This document shows positions 43,926 through 56,610 of a DNA stretch of 64,000 bases, piece after piece. The translations under genes and the position numbers were made by a program. How positions within the stretch are numbered: position 1 is the first letter of the stretch; every line of letters begins with the position of its first letter. Origin of the DNA: Pseudoips prasinana (Eukaryota; Arthropoda; Insecta; Lepidoptera; Nolidae). Where the stretch lies: assembly GCA_951640165.1 (NCBI GenBank), contig OX621259.1, forward strand, positions 930,001-994,000, read 5' to 3'. Below the pieces are notes generated by a model. It was not told where the DNA came from and did no database searches. It was given only the letters and a program-made list of their open reading frames with translations.

Positions 43926-46900
43926 AATAGGGTATCAATACCTTTTTGGTTAGGCACAATACCTTTTTACTTTGTACGAAAATCCATAAAATGTCAGGAA
44001 CAGTCTAGTAATTGTTCCTTTCGTAAAATCAAATCATGCATACTTTAGAATTTTACATCAGAACATTGCAAGCATACTAGCCAAAAAAGATTTATTAGAC
44101 GTAGCAATAACAGAGCTAGCAGAAGAAAACTGTAAACCAAATGTTATCTGTCTCACTGAAACATTTATAAAAACAGGCAACGAGGCTAACGTAAAACTGT
44201 ACGGTTATGAACTGGGTGCCTCCTTTTCCAGAAATCAACAAAGAGGTGGTGTATGCATTCTTGTACAAAAAAACACAATTTTCAATGAACTCCTGTGGCT
44301 AAAACAATATGCATCACATAAATCGTTTGAATGTTGTGGTATCGAGATTCCTACAGAAAATTATTAATAATATGTGTCTACAGAACACCTAATTCCGATG
44401 TAACACAATTTATAAAAAAAATTGATTTAATATTATATGAATTAAGCAAAAGAACAAAACATAAAATTGTAATTGCTGGTGACATAAATATAAATTCACT
44501 GAAAGAAAATAAAACTACCATTGACTTATTTGACCTCTTAAAGTGTTATAACCTAATTGTGCATATTAAAGAACCAACCAGACAAACTAAGTGCATAGAT
44601 CATATTTTTAGCAATATTGATAGCGCTATTGGTACTGTTTTACCACTTGGACTCTCGGACCACGAAACAGCCCAAATGCTAAGCTATATCAGTTCACAAA
44701 AGCAACAAACTCCTAGGATAATAACAGCATTTAAAAGGGACTACAATGAGTACAATATAAAAAAATTTAAAGAGTACCTACAAAAAATGTCTTACAATGA
44801 CATTTACATTGAGGATGATCCGAATATAGCATTCTCAAAATTTCACGACCGTTTCAGATTATTTTATGGCCTCAATTTTCCAAAAAGAAAAATTAAATTT
44901 AACACAAAAGAAAAGAAAAGGAACTGGATTTCAAAGGGTATAAAGATAAGCTGTTTGAATAAAAGAAAATTGAGATTCAAGTACTATAAATTCAAATCAT
45001 CAGAAAATAAAATTGAATTCAAACGGTACTCAAAAATATTAAAACACTGCCTTGTTACGTCCCACAAGCTCTCGAATGACACATTTTTATCAAAAAGTAA
45101 AAATATCTGCAGGGCGGCATGGAAAGTAGTAAAAAATGAGTATAATAATAACCTTGACTATATGAAGTACATTGACGAAATAAATACTGACGAAAAAATT
45201 ATTAATGATCCTTTACAAATAGCCTTGACATTCAATACTTTTTTTATAGAATCTACAAATGTGTTAATTAGTACTAGTGATAAAGATGGTAATACAAAAT
45301 CAAATTTTAATTTTAATAAGAATGGCCACTCGTTTTTCTTAAAGCCAACTTCAGAAGACGAAATAAAAAAAGTAATTCTTTCGCTAAGGGATACGAAATC
45401 AGTAGGGTACGATGATATATCAACACAAGTTTTAAAAGCATGTTCAGATGAATTGTCACCCCTGTTAGCTCACCTAATTAACTTATCCTTTGAAAAGGGA
45501 TCTTTTCCAGATGCTTTAAAAAAGTCAATAGTAAAGCCATTGTACAAGAAAGGAAACAAAAGAGAACTTGGGAATTATAGACCAGTCACGCTCATTTCCA
45601 TATTTTCTAAAATCTACGAAAAATGTATGCATAGAAGGTTAACAGAATACAGCAATAAATTTAATATACATAATTGTTAGTGAACAAAACGGATTTCAGA
45701 AATGTAAATCGACCACCTTGGCAATGTTTGATCTAATTAAAGCCATCACAACGAATCTAGATCTCAATAAGGACACCAGTGTACTACTATTTGATATGAC
45801 AAAAGCTTTTGATTTCGTAGCACATCGTATATTATTGTCAAAGTTAGAGTCATATGGTGTACGAGGCCCTGCGTTGGACTGGATACGTTCGTATCTCGAC
45901 AATAGAACACAATGCGTACAAATCACAAACATCGATAAAAATAATAATTTAAAGACATACAAGTCTACATATCTACCAAACAAATACGGGGTTCCACAAG
46001 GAAGCGTGTTGGGTCCTCTTTTGTTTCTTTTTTACATTAACGATTTACCACAAATAACTATCCACAAAACTGTATTATTCGCTGATGATATATCCATAGT
46101 AGTTAAAACTGACAAAGAAAAAAACACAAGTGACCTTCAAATTCAAATTAATGATACAATTAAAACGGTAGCAAGCTGGCTTAAACAAAATAACCTGCAA
46201 ATAAACACCAAAAAAACAAAATACATGCGTTTCCAAAAACAATATAGAAACCTAACAAATAAATTAATTATTAAATATAAAGAAGAACCCATAGATGACA
46301 CGGAAAATGCAGTCTTTCTGGGAATAATAATTGATAAGTACCTAAATTGGAAAAAACATGTTGAGAAAATATGTAACAAGCTTAATAGCTTTACATATGT
46401 TCTCAACCGATTGCGGCGTGTTACTTCAGAAAAAACTACCATAATGGCTTATCATGCATATGTGGCTTCGACTCTGAGGTATGGTTTGCTATTATGGGGT
46501 AATTCAACAGACGTTAATCGAGCCTTTATTGCTCAATAAAAATGTATACGAGCAATTGTGGGAATACGTCCATATGAATCTTGTAAGCCATACTTTCATA
46601 AGCTGAAGTTGCTAACACTTCCATCAATGTACATTTTTGAAATTTGTATGTTTGCTAGACAAAACTTGCATCTCTTCTCGACTGCAAAAGAATTATTCCC
46701 ACGGTCAGTTAGAAACCCGCAGAGACTGGTATTGTCGCATATTCCGAATACTGCACTGTATCAAAAAAGTTGTGTGGGTATGGCCATTAAATTATATAAT
46801 AATATTCCAAATTGTGTAAGAGAGTCAACGTCTCTAAACATATTTAAATGCAGATTATTTAAGCTCCTGTTACAATATAGGTTTTATAGCGTCAAAGAGT

Positions 46901-47165
46901 ATTTAGACTGTAAGTTCAATGACATGTAATTGATTATAAACAAGTATTGACATTATTATTATTAGAATTCTGTTTGTATTTTTTTGACATTTATTATTGT
47001 TTATTTTGTTGTTAATATGATTATGTAAATTTAACATTAGGTATTGACATAAATGAATTTGTAATTTTTTTGCATGCCAAACTGGCGAAACATGTATGTA
47101 CCTACCTTATTTTTCATGACCATCTGTAACCATTTACCATGTTTCATGTGAATAAAGAATTGAAT
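43926..47165 (+). mobile_element. LINE E2, 5'-truncated CR1-group copy
   Basis: It is a head-to-tail neighbour of E1, beginning within an ORF1 tail or leader (43926-44043), with an entire ORF2 and 3' UTR. It ends with aataaag and a (GAATT)n-like tail at 47148-47168. Confidence 0.78.
44044..46929 (+). pseudogene. LINE E2 ORF2: endonuclease, RT and C-terminal domain; two frameshifts, one stop
   Basis: The endonuclease starts RILHQNIASILAKKDLL and has VICLTETF and RGGVCILVQK. Near 44350-44365 the frame shifts. It continues ICVYRTPNSD, VIAGDININS, CIDHIFSN and LGLSDHETA, then the linker and RT entry (SVGYDDISTQVL, NYRPVTLIS). A second one-base shift occurs at about 45678, after which come SEQNGFQKCKSTTLA, FDMTKAFDFVAH, GVPQGSVLGPLLF and FADDISIV (46078-46089). 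A TAA at 46537 replaces a Lys codon in AQKKCIRA. The rest runs to 46929. About 950 residues would be encoded without the breaks. Confidence 0.87.
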
Positions 47166-47169
47166 TGAA

Positions 47170-49533
47170 TCAAATAACAATATATCACGTCAATTTGAAT
47201 ATTTACTATCTTCCCAAAATTTAAAATTGACCATTACTGAACCGACTCGCCCAGTTAGTAAGATCTGTATAGATAACATAGCTCATAATATCAAAGGTGC
47301 TAAATCTGAAGTTTTAGAATTATCCTTGTCCGACCATACTGCTCAATTATTAACAATTCCAGTAAAAAAATATTATCTTATTACACATTGGTTTAAATCG
47401 AAACGAGATTAAAGTAATGAAAATATAAAAAAAATTATAAACTGTTTGGGAAATTTAAAGTTTTCAGAATGTTATGCAACAAGTGATGCAGAAAATGCAT
47501 TTGATAACTTTTATAATACATTTAAACTGTTTTATGACTTATGTTTTCCAGTTGTAAAAGTAAAGATACAAGTAATGAAAAGTCCAAACTGGCTGAGTAA
47601 AGGAATAAAAGTATGTTCAAAACGAAAACGCCAACTATTATGGAACTATAGAATATCATTGAGCCCAAAAGACAAGATTAAATATATAGAATTCACAAAA
47701 AGATTTAAAAAAGTCATAAAATGTACCCAACTAGTACAAAACAATCACTTAATAAATACTGCGCGCAACAAGTGCAAAGCTACTTGGAGCGTAATAAATA
47801 AATATAAAACAGTAACACCTAAAGAAGACATACAACAGATAATAGTACACGGAAAGCAAATCAAAAATCCTAAAGACATTGCGCAATCATTTAATAACTT
47901 TTTTACTGACGACATAATATCAACCACAGAGGACTTGACTGCTATTAATAAAACATTGATACACAATAAATCTAATTCCATATTTTTAAATGCAGTAACA
48001 CCATATGACATACATGAAATTATAAGGACGCTGAAAGATACTCAGAGTACAGGATATGATGATGTTAATACAAAAATAATAAAAAAGTAGCGTATATTGT
48101 AGCACCTGTACTTAGCCATTGTATTAATATTGCAATACAAAACGGTATTTTCCCTTCGAAATAAAAAATTACCAGGCTTAAACCTTTATTTAAAAAAGAA
48201 AATATGGAATACTATAGACCAATAGCGTTAATACCAATAATGCCCAAAATATACGAAAGAGTTATACATAACAATCTATACTGCTACTTTGAGGCAAATA
48301 ATTATTTTTCTAATAAACAGTTTGGCTTTAGGAAGGAAAAGTCTACAAACACAGCGTTATATCATTTCCTACGAGAAATTATGCTAGGCCTAGAGAATAA
48401 AAAGCATACAAGCGCAGTTTTAATGGACATGAGCAAAGCATTTGATCACGTAAGTCATAAATTACTACTGGCCAAGCTTGAAAAATATGGAGTGCGAGGT
48501 AATGCTCAAGAACTTTTAAAATCATACTTATTAAATAGAGTACAATATACGGAAATAACTAGATTTAATAGTAGTACTAAACATGAAGAAACATTCGCAT
48601 CAGACTTAAGAATAATAAAACGTGGTGTCCCTCAAGGGAGTATTCTTGGGCCACTATTATTCATCATATATATAAATGACTTGCTAAATGCAATAAAACA
48701 AGACATGATTTTGTTCGCCGATGACAGTACCGCAATTTTTACTGATAACAGTCACATTGAATCTGAACGAAACATAAATAAGTCTGTAGGTATAATAATA
48801 AATTGGTTGAATGCTAATTTACTTAAAAATAAACCTAGAAAAAACAAATATGATGACATTTTCATTTGGAAATAACAGAAACAAAAACATATTAAATATA
48901 AAGTACAAAGATAAACAAATACAACAAGTTAACAATTCAAAATTTCTAGGTATCCACATTGATTCAGAACTTAACTGGAAATTACAAATTGACCACATCT
49001 GTACAAAATTGAATCAATTTGCGTATGCACTATACATGCTTAAAAAAGTAGTGAATCAAAAGGCTCTTTTAAATGTTTATCACGCCTATGTCGGTTCTAC
49101 CCTCAGATATGGTCTTTTATTTTGGGGTAACTCTACAAATAAAGACCACGCGTTCAAAGCACAAAAGAAGTGTATTAGAAGTATCTGTGGAATAAAACGG
49201 ACCGAATCTTGTGAACCATTTTTCCGGGAATTAAATATATTGACACTACCTTCTTTATATATTAACGAGGTTATATTGACGGTACGAAATAACTTACAAG
49301 ACTATGAATATTTAAAGAATCCTCGACATTGATGTCGATTACATTACACTAAATGCCGAACTGCACATTTTCAAAAGTCTGTCTTTGGGATCGGGGTCAA
49401 ACTTTATAATAAACTACCCAATATTATAAAAAATGCTAACACAATAAATTTGTTTAGACGTCAGCTGAAAGAATTTTTAATATATAAGGCATATAACTCA
49501 ATAAATGATTATATAAATGACAAAAATGAATGA
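47170..49533 (+). pseudogene. LINE F ORF2: endonuclease end, RT and C-terminal domain, several breaks
   Basis: It has ITEPTRPVSKICIDN and LSLSDHTAQ (endonuclease end), then an in-frame TAA at 47410. The linker (NWLSKGIKVCSKRKRQ) and TQSTGYDDVNTKII follow, with a stop and frame change at 48088-48200. The RT has YYRPIALIP, KQFGFRKEKSTNTAL, LMDMSKAFDHVSH, GVPQGSILGPLLF and FADDSTAI (48714-48725). Another one-base shift occurs near 48830. Next are FLGIHIDSELNW and GLLFWGNSTN. A TGA at 49330 (probably from CGA) breaks the end, and the natural stop is at 49531-49533. Confidence 0.86.
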
Positions 49534-49860
49534 ATTTAGTTTTAGTAATGATTATATTGTGATACTTATTAATTATTATTTGTGATATTATTATAATATG
49601 TAGTAAAACCTGACATTTAATTATATGACCAAAGATGTATATTTGTGACTTAATTATTTATAGGAAATGATAAACGTAAATGGGCTATATTGGTATTTTT
49701 AAAAAAGAAATTGTATTGATGTAAGAATGAATGCTATGTAAATTAAAATGTATAAAATATTGCACACCACATTGGTATGTTACAGAGATCCTTAATATAA
49801 GATACAACACATTTTCCTACCTGTAACAAGCAATAAATAAATTTTGTCTTTGTATTTGTC
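47170..49860 (+). mobile_element. LINE F, 5'-truncated CR1-group copy
   Basis: It is the third LINE in the same direction. It starts in the endonuclease C-half at about 47170, right after the E2 tail, and ends near 49860 in a ttttgtctttgtatttgtct tail after aataaataaa. Confidence 0.78.
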
Positions 49861-49869
49861 TTTAACTCC

Positions 49870-50570
49870 TGGTTCTATTTCTTAGTTAAAGTAAGTAGAT
49901 ACACATAAATAACAGCGAAATGTAAAAATACAATAAGCAGCCTTATCGCTGCGACAAATTCTTCCAGGCAATATCCATATGGTTTTAGATACCAATTGGC
50001 TCAATAAACTTAAGTGATCATGGCTCAGTGTCCAGTAGTACAGTAGTTAATTTATTTTGAAAACTGTTCTAACCTGCAAAAGTACGATGCTTGTCTTCAC
50101 ATTGAAAGTATGAACATAATATTATTCTGTAGAAACTGTTTTATCTCCCTAAGGTGCTTACTATATATAGAAAGTGGTGCTAAACTAAACAGAACAATTC
50201 AAACAAGGTGAGGCTAAAAGGATAACCGAGTTTATGTTTCCGTTCCTCACAGGAATACATCGCTGCGAACTGACAACAGTAACTGGATATTATATTAGCG
50301 TGAACTTGTTTGTGTATCATATCGCAAAACTTGGAATCCCGAACTCAGGGGCTCTAAATATTTATAGCTCTCGTGGTAGAGACCTAACTGTATATGATGC
50401 GGTGAAGTAGTAATTTGGGGATGAAATGTCCGAAGGATTTAATTTTACTAACCTTTCGTCTTTACTATTTTCGCATTTATAATATTAGTCAGAATTATTT
50501 CGACCGTATTCTGTATGTTAGAGGTATTTTCTCAGTCGAACGACTCATAAATCGGAAGATTACCGAGCTC
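49870..50570. other. Mostly unassigned DNA with two repeat scraps
   Basis: 49925-49965 on the minus strand resembles the LINE 3' UTR at 61365-61400 (tggaagaa...cgataag). 50465-50496 is a reversed Helitron head (tcgcatttataatattag). No gene is seen. Confidence 0.4.
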
Positions 50571-50572
50571 TA

Positions 50573-51277
50573 TCTATATATATAAAAATCAATGCCACTT
50601 TTCGTTGTAATATTATAACTCAACAACGCCTTTACCGATTTGGCTAATTATGGTGTTGAATTATTCGTGAAAGTCCAGGGAAGGTTTGTACGTAGAGAAA
50701 ATTTAAAAAATACTTGTGTGTACTTATGTACACGCGTTAGAAGTTATACTTCTTAATATACAACTTGAACATAGTTATCAATTTTCATAACACCTAGAAC
50801 TATTGTCATGCTGTTATTTTTACGATGAGCACGCACGATGCGCGCGCATCGTAAAAATTCACTCTCATACATTTTCATACCACCTAGAACTAACTTCATG
50901 CTGTTATTTTTACGATGTGCGCGCACGATGCGCGCGCATCGTAAAAATTCACTCTCATACCACCTAGAACTAACTTCATGCTGTTACACTCTCATACCAC
51001 CTAGAACTAACTTCATGCTGTTACACTCTCATACCACCTAGAACTAACTTCATGCTGTTAAATTTTTTGGTGTCGGTGTGCGCGCGCATCGTAAAAATTC
51101 ACTCTCATCATTTTTCTCCATCGCGCCAAAAGAAGTATAACTTCAAAAATCTTGAAAAAGCGTAAAATCAACATCTTTTAGCAATTTAAAATATTATTTG
51201 TTTGAAAAAATGAACTTAATAATCATTATTTTTATTACTATGCCTTATACGTAACGAAGCACGTACCGAGCCACTAG
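50573..51277 (+). mobile_element. Helitron, 705 bp, containing a MITE
   Basis: The 5' end is TCTATATATATAAAAATCAA and the 3' end acgaagcacgtaccgagcca + CTAG, with A and T on the outside. Nearly 60% of its length is a MITE inserted inside (50740-51144). Confidence 0.75.
50740..51144 (+). mobile_element. MITE with amplified interior (same family as 22617-22870)
   Basis: The ends gaagttatacttctt and aagaagtataacttc are inverted. The interior unit cataccacctagaactaact + tcatgctgtta is repeated five times, some copies followed by tttttacgatgtgcgcgca + cgatgcgcgcgcatcgtaaa. The 22617 copy has only one such unit. Confidence 0.82.
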
Positions 51278-51529
51278 TACCTTTTAAATAGTTGCTGTTT
51301 CTGATCAGCGACCTGGAACATGACTCGGATAAAGTTGCCGGTAATGTTTCGAGCAATCTGATTAATTTCGCGTTTGTTTGGGTAAGACAAAGAGAAACTG
51401 TCTGGTTTACTACAGTTTTTAGAAGATTGTAATATTTAAACTAATTACCAGTAAGTGGCTCCGTACTGTTTAAATGTCTTCGAAATATAAATATTTTGGG
51501 CAATAACTTTGAAAATTATTCAAACGCGG

Positions 51530-51715
51530 CATCTGATTCCAAACTGTGCAGAGCTTGTACTATGGAAACCAGATAACTTATGTACTGCGTATATTACTTT
51601 TGTTGTGTACATACATACTTATATTCAAATGACACCCAGACTAAGAACAAACAGATATGTTCATGCACACTAATATCTATTTGTCCTGGGTGGCAATCGA
51701 ACCTATGATCTATCC
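51530..51715 (-). mobile_element. tRNA-derived SINE, reverse, partly decayed
   Basis: On the minus strand it has a degraded B-box (gtaggttcgattgccaccc) and then body tagtgtgcatgaacat and gcttgtactatgg complement. The A-box region is not clear. Confidence 0.6.
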
Positions 51716-52219
51716 ATTTAAAAATGTTGTTTCTCCTTAACCATGTACACATAAATTACTCCATATAACTTATTTCTCGCGTTCAATTACTCAGAAATTT
51801 AATGGATGTCCTGTTGAAAATTTATTATCAGAATTCATAGATTTGATAGACTTTACAGATTTCATATTATGTGCTTAAAAAATTCATTTACTTATTTTGT
51901 ACTCTGTCAAGAAATCCTACATGTTGTACATTGCCAAAAAAATCAAGCTATTTTTAACCCCTAACTCAAAAAGTGTGGTGTTGTAAGTTCGACGTCGATG
52001 TCGGTTTGTTTTTGTGGGTGTTTGTCTGTCTGGCATCGTAGCTCTCAAAGGTATATACCAATTTCGATGCAGTGTTTTTCATCTAAAAGCCAGTTTCCTT
52101 GCAGGCAGCGGTTAGCAGCGGCTTAGCTATGTTTGGTTAGTAATAGCAGTGTAAGAGTATCAGCTCTTTTCTAAAATGATGTAGTTATAGTTGGAGTCGG
52201 CGTTTTTTAAAAGTTAGGT

Positions 52220-52570
52220 TATTAACCCTTTTTATAAGGCAGGAGGAACATTTTTAGCGGGTGGTATGCGGTGGGTAAATCGGACTCTGTTGAACCTAAC
52301 CTGCCGTGGACTTCTTTTGGCGCCTGTTGGGAGGAGCCCCTGTAACGTGGATATGCTGCTCCGGTGCCCCCTTTTTGCACCGTCTCCCACATGGTCGGGA
52401 AAAGCACCCTGGGAGGGCTCTAAATTGCCCTGCACTATTGCCGACTCTTGCCAGTCCGGCACGGCGACTGCGCCACAAACAGACTGCTGTCTTCCCGGAG
52501 CTGCTTGCACGTGGCGGCAGTAGAGGACACTTCTCTTACTGCCACTGCAGCCCCGAGGGGAGTTGTGCTA
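52220..52570. other. GC-rich block of unknown origin
   Basis: GC content rises sharply compared with both flanks. Several frames are open, none with recognisable domains, and no matching splice sites were found. It may be a leader of a retroelement or a diverged GC-rich repeat. 51720-52220 before it shows nothing. Confidence 0.35.
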
Positions 52571-53229
52571 GATTATTAACTCGGCCTCAACGAGGTAAAT
52601 ATCATGCAATTCCCGCATCTTACACTCTTCGTATAACAAAAGTACGATACTCGATTTGTAAGATACTTGATAAAATGAAAATATATTGTGAGGCTTTAAA
52701 ACATCCCTAGCAACCATTGTGCGATGAAGCTGTCTCAAGTTTCGAATATCAGAACAATTAGTTTTATTTAGTTTGATTAAATTTATTTTACTTCTAATTA
52801 AAAAAAGTTTTGTCTACTACTTATCAAGTAATCTAAGCTTCAGTCGAGTTGGGAGCTCTTTATTTCTTCAATAATTTCATAAAACAAAATTTCAGCTGTT
52901 TTGGTAAAAACTTCAAACTTTATAAGCTAAGCCTAGTATTACGTTGGATCTAAAACTGTAATTAAATGAGAACTAACGCAAGGGCTTAATTTAATTAAGT
53001 TTAACTGTAATGACTATGAGTTGACTGGTTTACGTTTCGTCCCAAATTAGACTAAAATAAACATTTAGTATATACGCTGTGGTGGCGCTATGGGACCGAT
53101 CTTTCCAAGGTAGGAAGAAAACTAGCGGTACAAATATTTATATCTATACATAAACATGGTTTTGGTGTAGATTCACACAGTTTCCGAAGTATATGTATAT
53201 AGGTTTATTTGTTGTGACATTTGTAGGTC

Positions 53230-53790
53230 TATGTTCCTTTCATCAACGAAAGGACGACGCGCGAACGACGCTAAGGCGATTAACATACTGCCACGCACCA
53301 CGCTGCATTTTGCATGTCCACGCATCTACGCGCGTTCTTGCGGGAGTGCAGATCTGCATGGCGGCTCTGACTCATTTCATTCAATGCTGTTAGCTGTGGT
53401 GACAAATTCTTCCAAAATCACGCGCGGTACTGCGGGGCTCGGTGTGCCATACCTTGCGTCTCGCCCCGCACCCACGCGCGGGGTTGCATGTTTCTCCGCA
53501 TGTAGGCGCGTGATCTGCAACACTGCGCGTGAATGGGTTCTCTGTGTGTTGCACTACCTGTGTTTTCTATACAAACACAGATACTTGCAAGCTACGTAAG
53601 AACACGCAGTCCCGCGCTACGCGGCAGGACGCGGTGCGGTGTGCGGATCGCCTGGGATCGAGCGCGCGTGCGCATCCTCGCGATGCTCGTAGAGTCATAA
53701 ACATTCAAGCGAGAAATTAAATTAATACTTATTTTTGTATTGTTAAATAAGAGATTTTGTCCCTGTCGGGGAAAAGGAACAAAACAGTAT
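53230..53790. other. GC-rich CpG-dense block, possible LTR or MITE
   Basis: It has many acgcgcg/gcgcgt words and short inverted pieces such as cacgcgcgg / cacgcgcgggg. The left edge gttcctttcatcaacg and right edge cggggaaaaggaac are loosely inverted. No coding pattern is supported. It may be a transposon end pair, but I cannot define a class. Confidence 0.3.
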
Positions 53791-53799
53791 AGTTTGTTG

Positions 53800-54470
53800 A
53801 CTGCTATTCTTGAATGTTAAATTTCCCATTTAATTTTTGTTTAAAATTAAATGTTTTGGAAGTGACCCTGTACATATACATAATGAATAAATAAAAATTA
53901 AATAATAAAATAAATAATAAAAAGTGAAATAGTAGCTTTAAATTTCACTATCTTACCTGAAAGGAGAAAAAAATATAACAGACTACTATTTCACAATTTC
54001 CTTTAATTATAATATCTGATATTTCATTTTCACTATACTTATTACATTGACAAAATAGTTGACAACTTATCATAGACCTACCACAGCTTAATGAAGTGAA
54101 CCTACATTTACATATATTTACTGTTAAAATAAAACAAACGAAGTTAAGTGGTGTTAATTTCACTAATTATCAATGCGATCAAGCCGGGATACATTTCGCC
54201 ACCCTCACTCTCTCGTAAAATATGCATTGACCAAATAATTAAACAAATTACGTGCACTAACCAATGTTTCAGTCCTCCACAGACCGTTCTCAAGGGATTA
54301 TACTCAGGTTAGAGACACTTGACTGCCAAGTCAGGGCTCGTGGTTTCCACAAACCACGCCACCCGGCCCGTCACATAATTTCTCTTTAATCTTCATAAAC
54401 AATATAGGCAAGGATTTGTGTCATACAACGAATATCGTTGGATATTCTCAGCTTTCCCAAATTAGCTCAG
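53800..54470. other. Mostly gene-free, with a decayed tRNA-like fragment
   Basis: 54270-54370 has tttcagtcctccacagaccg + ttctcaaggga (compare 40918-40947) and a degraded SINE-head-like sequence (gactgccaagtcagggctcg). No gene is seen. Confidence 0.35.
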
Positions 54471-54476
54471 GTAGAA

Positions 54477-55015
54477 AACCGGCAAAGTGCGAGTCGGTCT
54501 CGAGCACGAAGAGCACGTATCTATAATAACGAGCAAAAATTAACGTTTGTTGTATGGGCGCCCCCTTAAATATTTATTTTATTTTATTTTTTAGTATTTG
54601 TTGTTATAGCGGAAACAGAAATACATCACCTGTAAAAATTCCAAATAGTTAAATAGTCATTAATTGGTAAGATTTCTTACATGTCATGAAAATGATTATA
54701 AAAAATATATTAAATGTCTAAACAATGTCAAAATATGTCAAAAAATATACTTTAAACTAAATTTGAGTCAAATAAATAATATTTTTTTTCAATAACATAA
54801 AAAAATAGGTCTAGTCAGCTAGTTACAATGATAAATTACATGTTATTATGTCAAAATATTAGATTTGAAATGTATAAATTCATCAATGGAATAGAACGAT
54901 TTCAACTGTCTAACTATCACATTCATGAAATACACCCTGGTGACGGACGGAGTGACAGACAGACAGCGAAGTCTTAGTAATGGGGTCCCGTTTTACCCTT
55001 TGGGTACGGAACCCT
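54477..55015 (+). repeat. 'gcgagtcgg' dispersed repeat, copy 3, with an internal insert
   Basis: The head is aaaccggcaaagtgcgagtc and the tail accctttgggtacggaaccc + taaaaa. The family body is interrupted at about 54645-54890 by AT-rich sequence with repeated aatgtc(a)aaa(a)tat words. Confidence 0.72.
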
Positions 55016-55267
55016 AAAAAGTTCCAATAAATCTAAGCCTTTTTCGTGCTCCCTGAAACACAACAAGTGTGTTAGGAAAATTATATGCCAAAGCACGTGT
55101 ACCTAGTAAATGTTACGCCCACGCTACAGCGTTATTAGGTTTTGCAGAGACTGTTGTAGAGATATACGCGTGGCGTGGCAGCTAAGCCTTGCTTATACTC
55201 GCCGCTTAGCTACCTCGTGTTTTGCTTATGAATAAGGGAAAGTGTTGTATAGTTGATAGAAATAATG

Positions 55268-55475
55268 AATACATATATTGGGACAACTGGCAAGCTGCCA
55301 TCTGATCATAAAATAGTAAAGCCTGTATTATAGCAATCAGGCAAGTGATAAATATACTTATTTTGTTCGGAGTTATGAAACTTCTATTTCTAAAGCCACA
55401 GACACAGAACTAAACAAATATTTATCCTGGGTGGGGATCGAACCCACGACATCTGGGTTACCAGTCAAGATCAAT
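55268..55475 (-). mobile_element. tRNA-derived SINE, reverse
   Basis: On the minus strand it starts with a tRNA-like segment and B-box gtgggttcgatccc, and ends near atattgggacaactggcaag, the complement of the family tail. Confidence 0.65.
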
Positions 55476-55484
55476 AAATGCTAG

Positions 55485-55605
55485 ATAGATATAAAATAAA
55501 ATAAATATTTTAGGGGGCTCCTATACAATAAACGTGCATTTTTTGCTTGTTTTCATAGATAATGGTATGGAACCCTTCGTGTGCGAGTCCGACTCGCACT
55601 TACTC
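55485..55605 (-). repeat. 'gcgagtcgg' repeat, copy 4, partial
   Basis: On the minus strand it begins aagtgcgagtcggactcgca, then cataccattatctatgaaaa and tgtataggagcccccta. The 3' half is missing. Confidence 0.7.
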
Positions 55606-56095
55606 TGAACTAAGTATTATATTAACCTTAGTAATGTAAATTATTTCTCTAGTTACTAATTAGCAATACGACACCCTACCACGACAACTTCACTTAAAAC
55701 CATTTTCCATGTCAGTTCTGTGTGAAAATGAGCGTGTTGCGTCGCGTCATACAACCCCTAAGAGACCGAACTTTTCAGACAGAACATAATAATTTCCCTA
55801 CAACATGGCACAGCTCAGTTAACTAAAAAATTGTGACGTAGAAACAGTGGAAATCCGTCTGTTGCCTACAGCATAGGGTTGCCGTGCGTTCAGTTTTTCT
55901 GAAATACATATTATTATAAATTTTGTTTGTAACAAAAAGCTGTATTTTGTCGTTCCGATGAAATGCCCTCATTGAACCTAAATCGGAAGTCTATATGTCT
56001 TCTCCACGTATGTCAGCCGATTTGCTTGGGATCTTTTTTTTTCTTTTTTTATACAACACCCGCGCTAGGGAATCTAATCCCTGTGTCGCGGGGTA

Positions 56096-56247
56096 CTTTT
56101 CAAACATATAATAGACGGACACAAATTACATCCAGACTCAGAACAACTATTTATGGGTCACACAAATAAGTGTCCGGCGCGGGACTCGAACCAACGACAC
56201 AAATTGGCGAGGCGACTGTCTTAGCCGCTGCGCCACACGTGCAGTCA
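56096..56247 (-). mobile_element. SINE-like repeat, reverse, B-box intact
   Basis: On the minus strand it reads gtggcgcagcggctaagaca, ttggttcgagtcccgcgcc and gtgacccataaatagttg. It is the sister of 12958-13110. The stretch 55610-56095 before it shows no gene. Confidence 0.65.
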
Positions 56248-56417
56248 TTTCATTGACCAGATGGGTCACTAATGAGGGGAAATTGTAATAAAATATAATT
56301 GTTTAAATCAAAAAGTACCACTAGTAGTTCTTGACTTGCATATTACAGGTAACCTGATAAGAAATCTATGATTCTAAAATAACACACACACACACACACA
56401 CAATTTTGAGACCATAT

Positions 56418-56605
56418 ACTCAGCATCATCATCATCAGCATCCTTATATGAGCCGAAAGACGTCCATTGCTGGAGAACGGCCTGCCACAAAGGTCTCCAC
56501 ATATTGCCGGTCTTGCGCTATTCGCATCCTGCGGTTTCCAGCGACCCACACAAGATCATCGGTCCATCTTGTAGGGGGCCCGCCCACACTGACACATATA
56601 CATTA
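56418..56605 (+). repeat. Dispersed 'cgtccattgctggag' repeat
   Basis: It begins with CAT repeats and has acgtccattgctggagaacg, aaggtctccacatattgccg and atcatcggtccatcttg. It ends where the Tc1 element begins. A CA microsatellite lies at 56383-56402. Confidence 0.6.
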
Positions 56606-56610
56606 GTGTA

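Noticed and set aside
50838..51060. CRISPR-like array
   Set aside because: The direct repeats have no unique spacers of even length; this is tandem growth inside a MITE in a eukaryotic genome.
52232..52710. Gene in the GC-rich block
   Set aside because: Four frames are open at once, as expected from composition; no splice sites, start context or domain support any of them.
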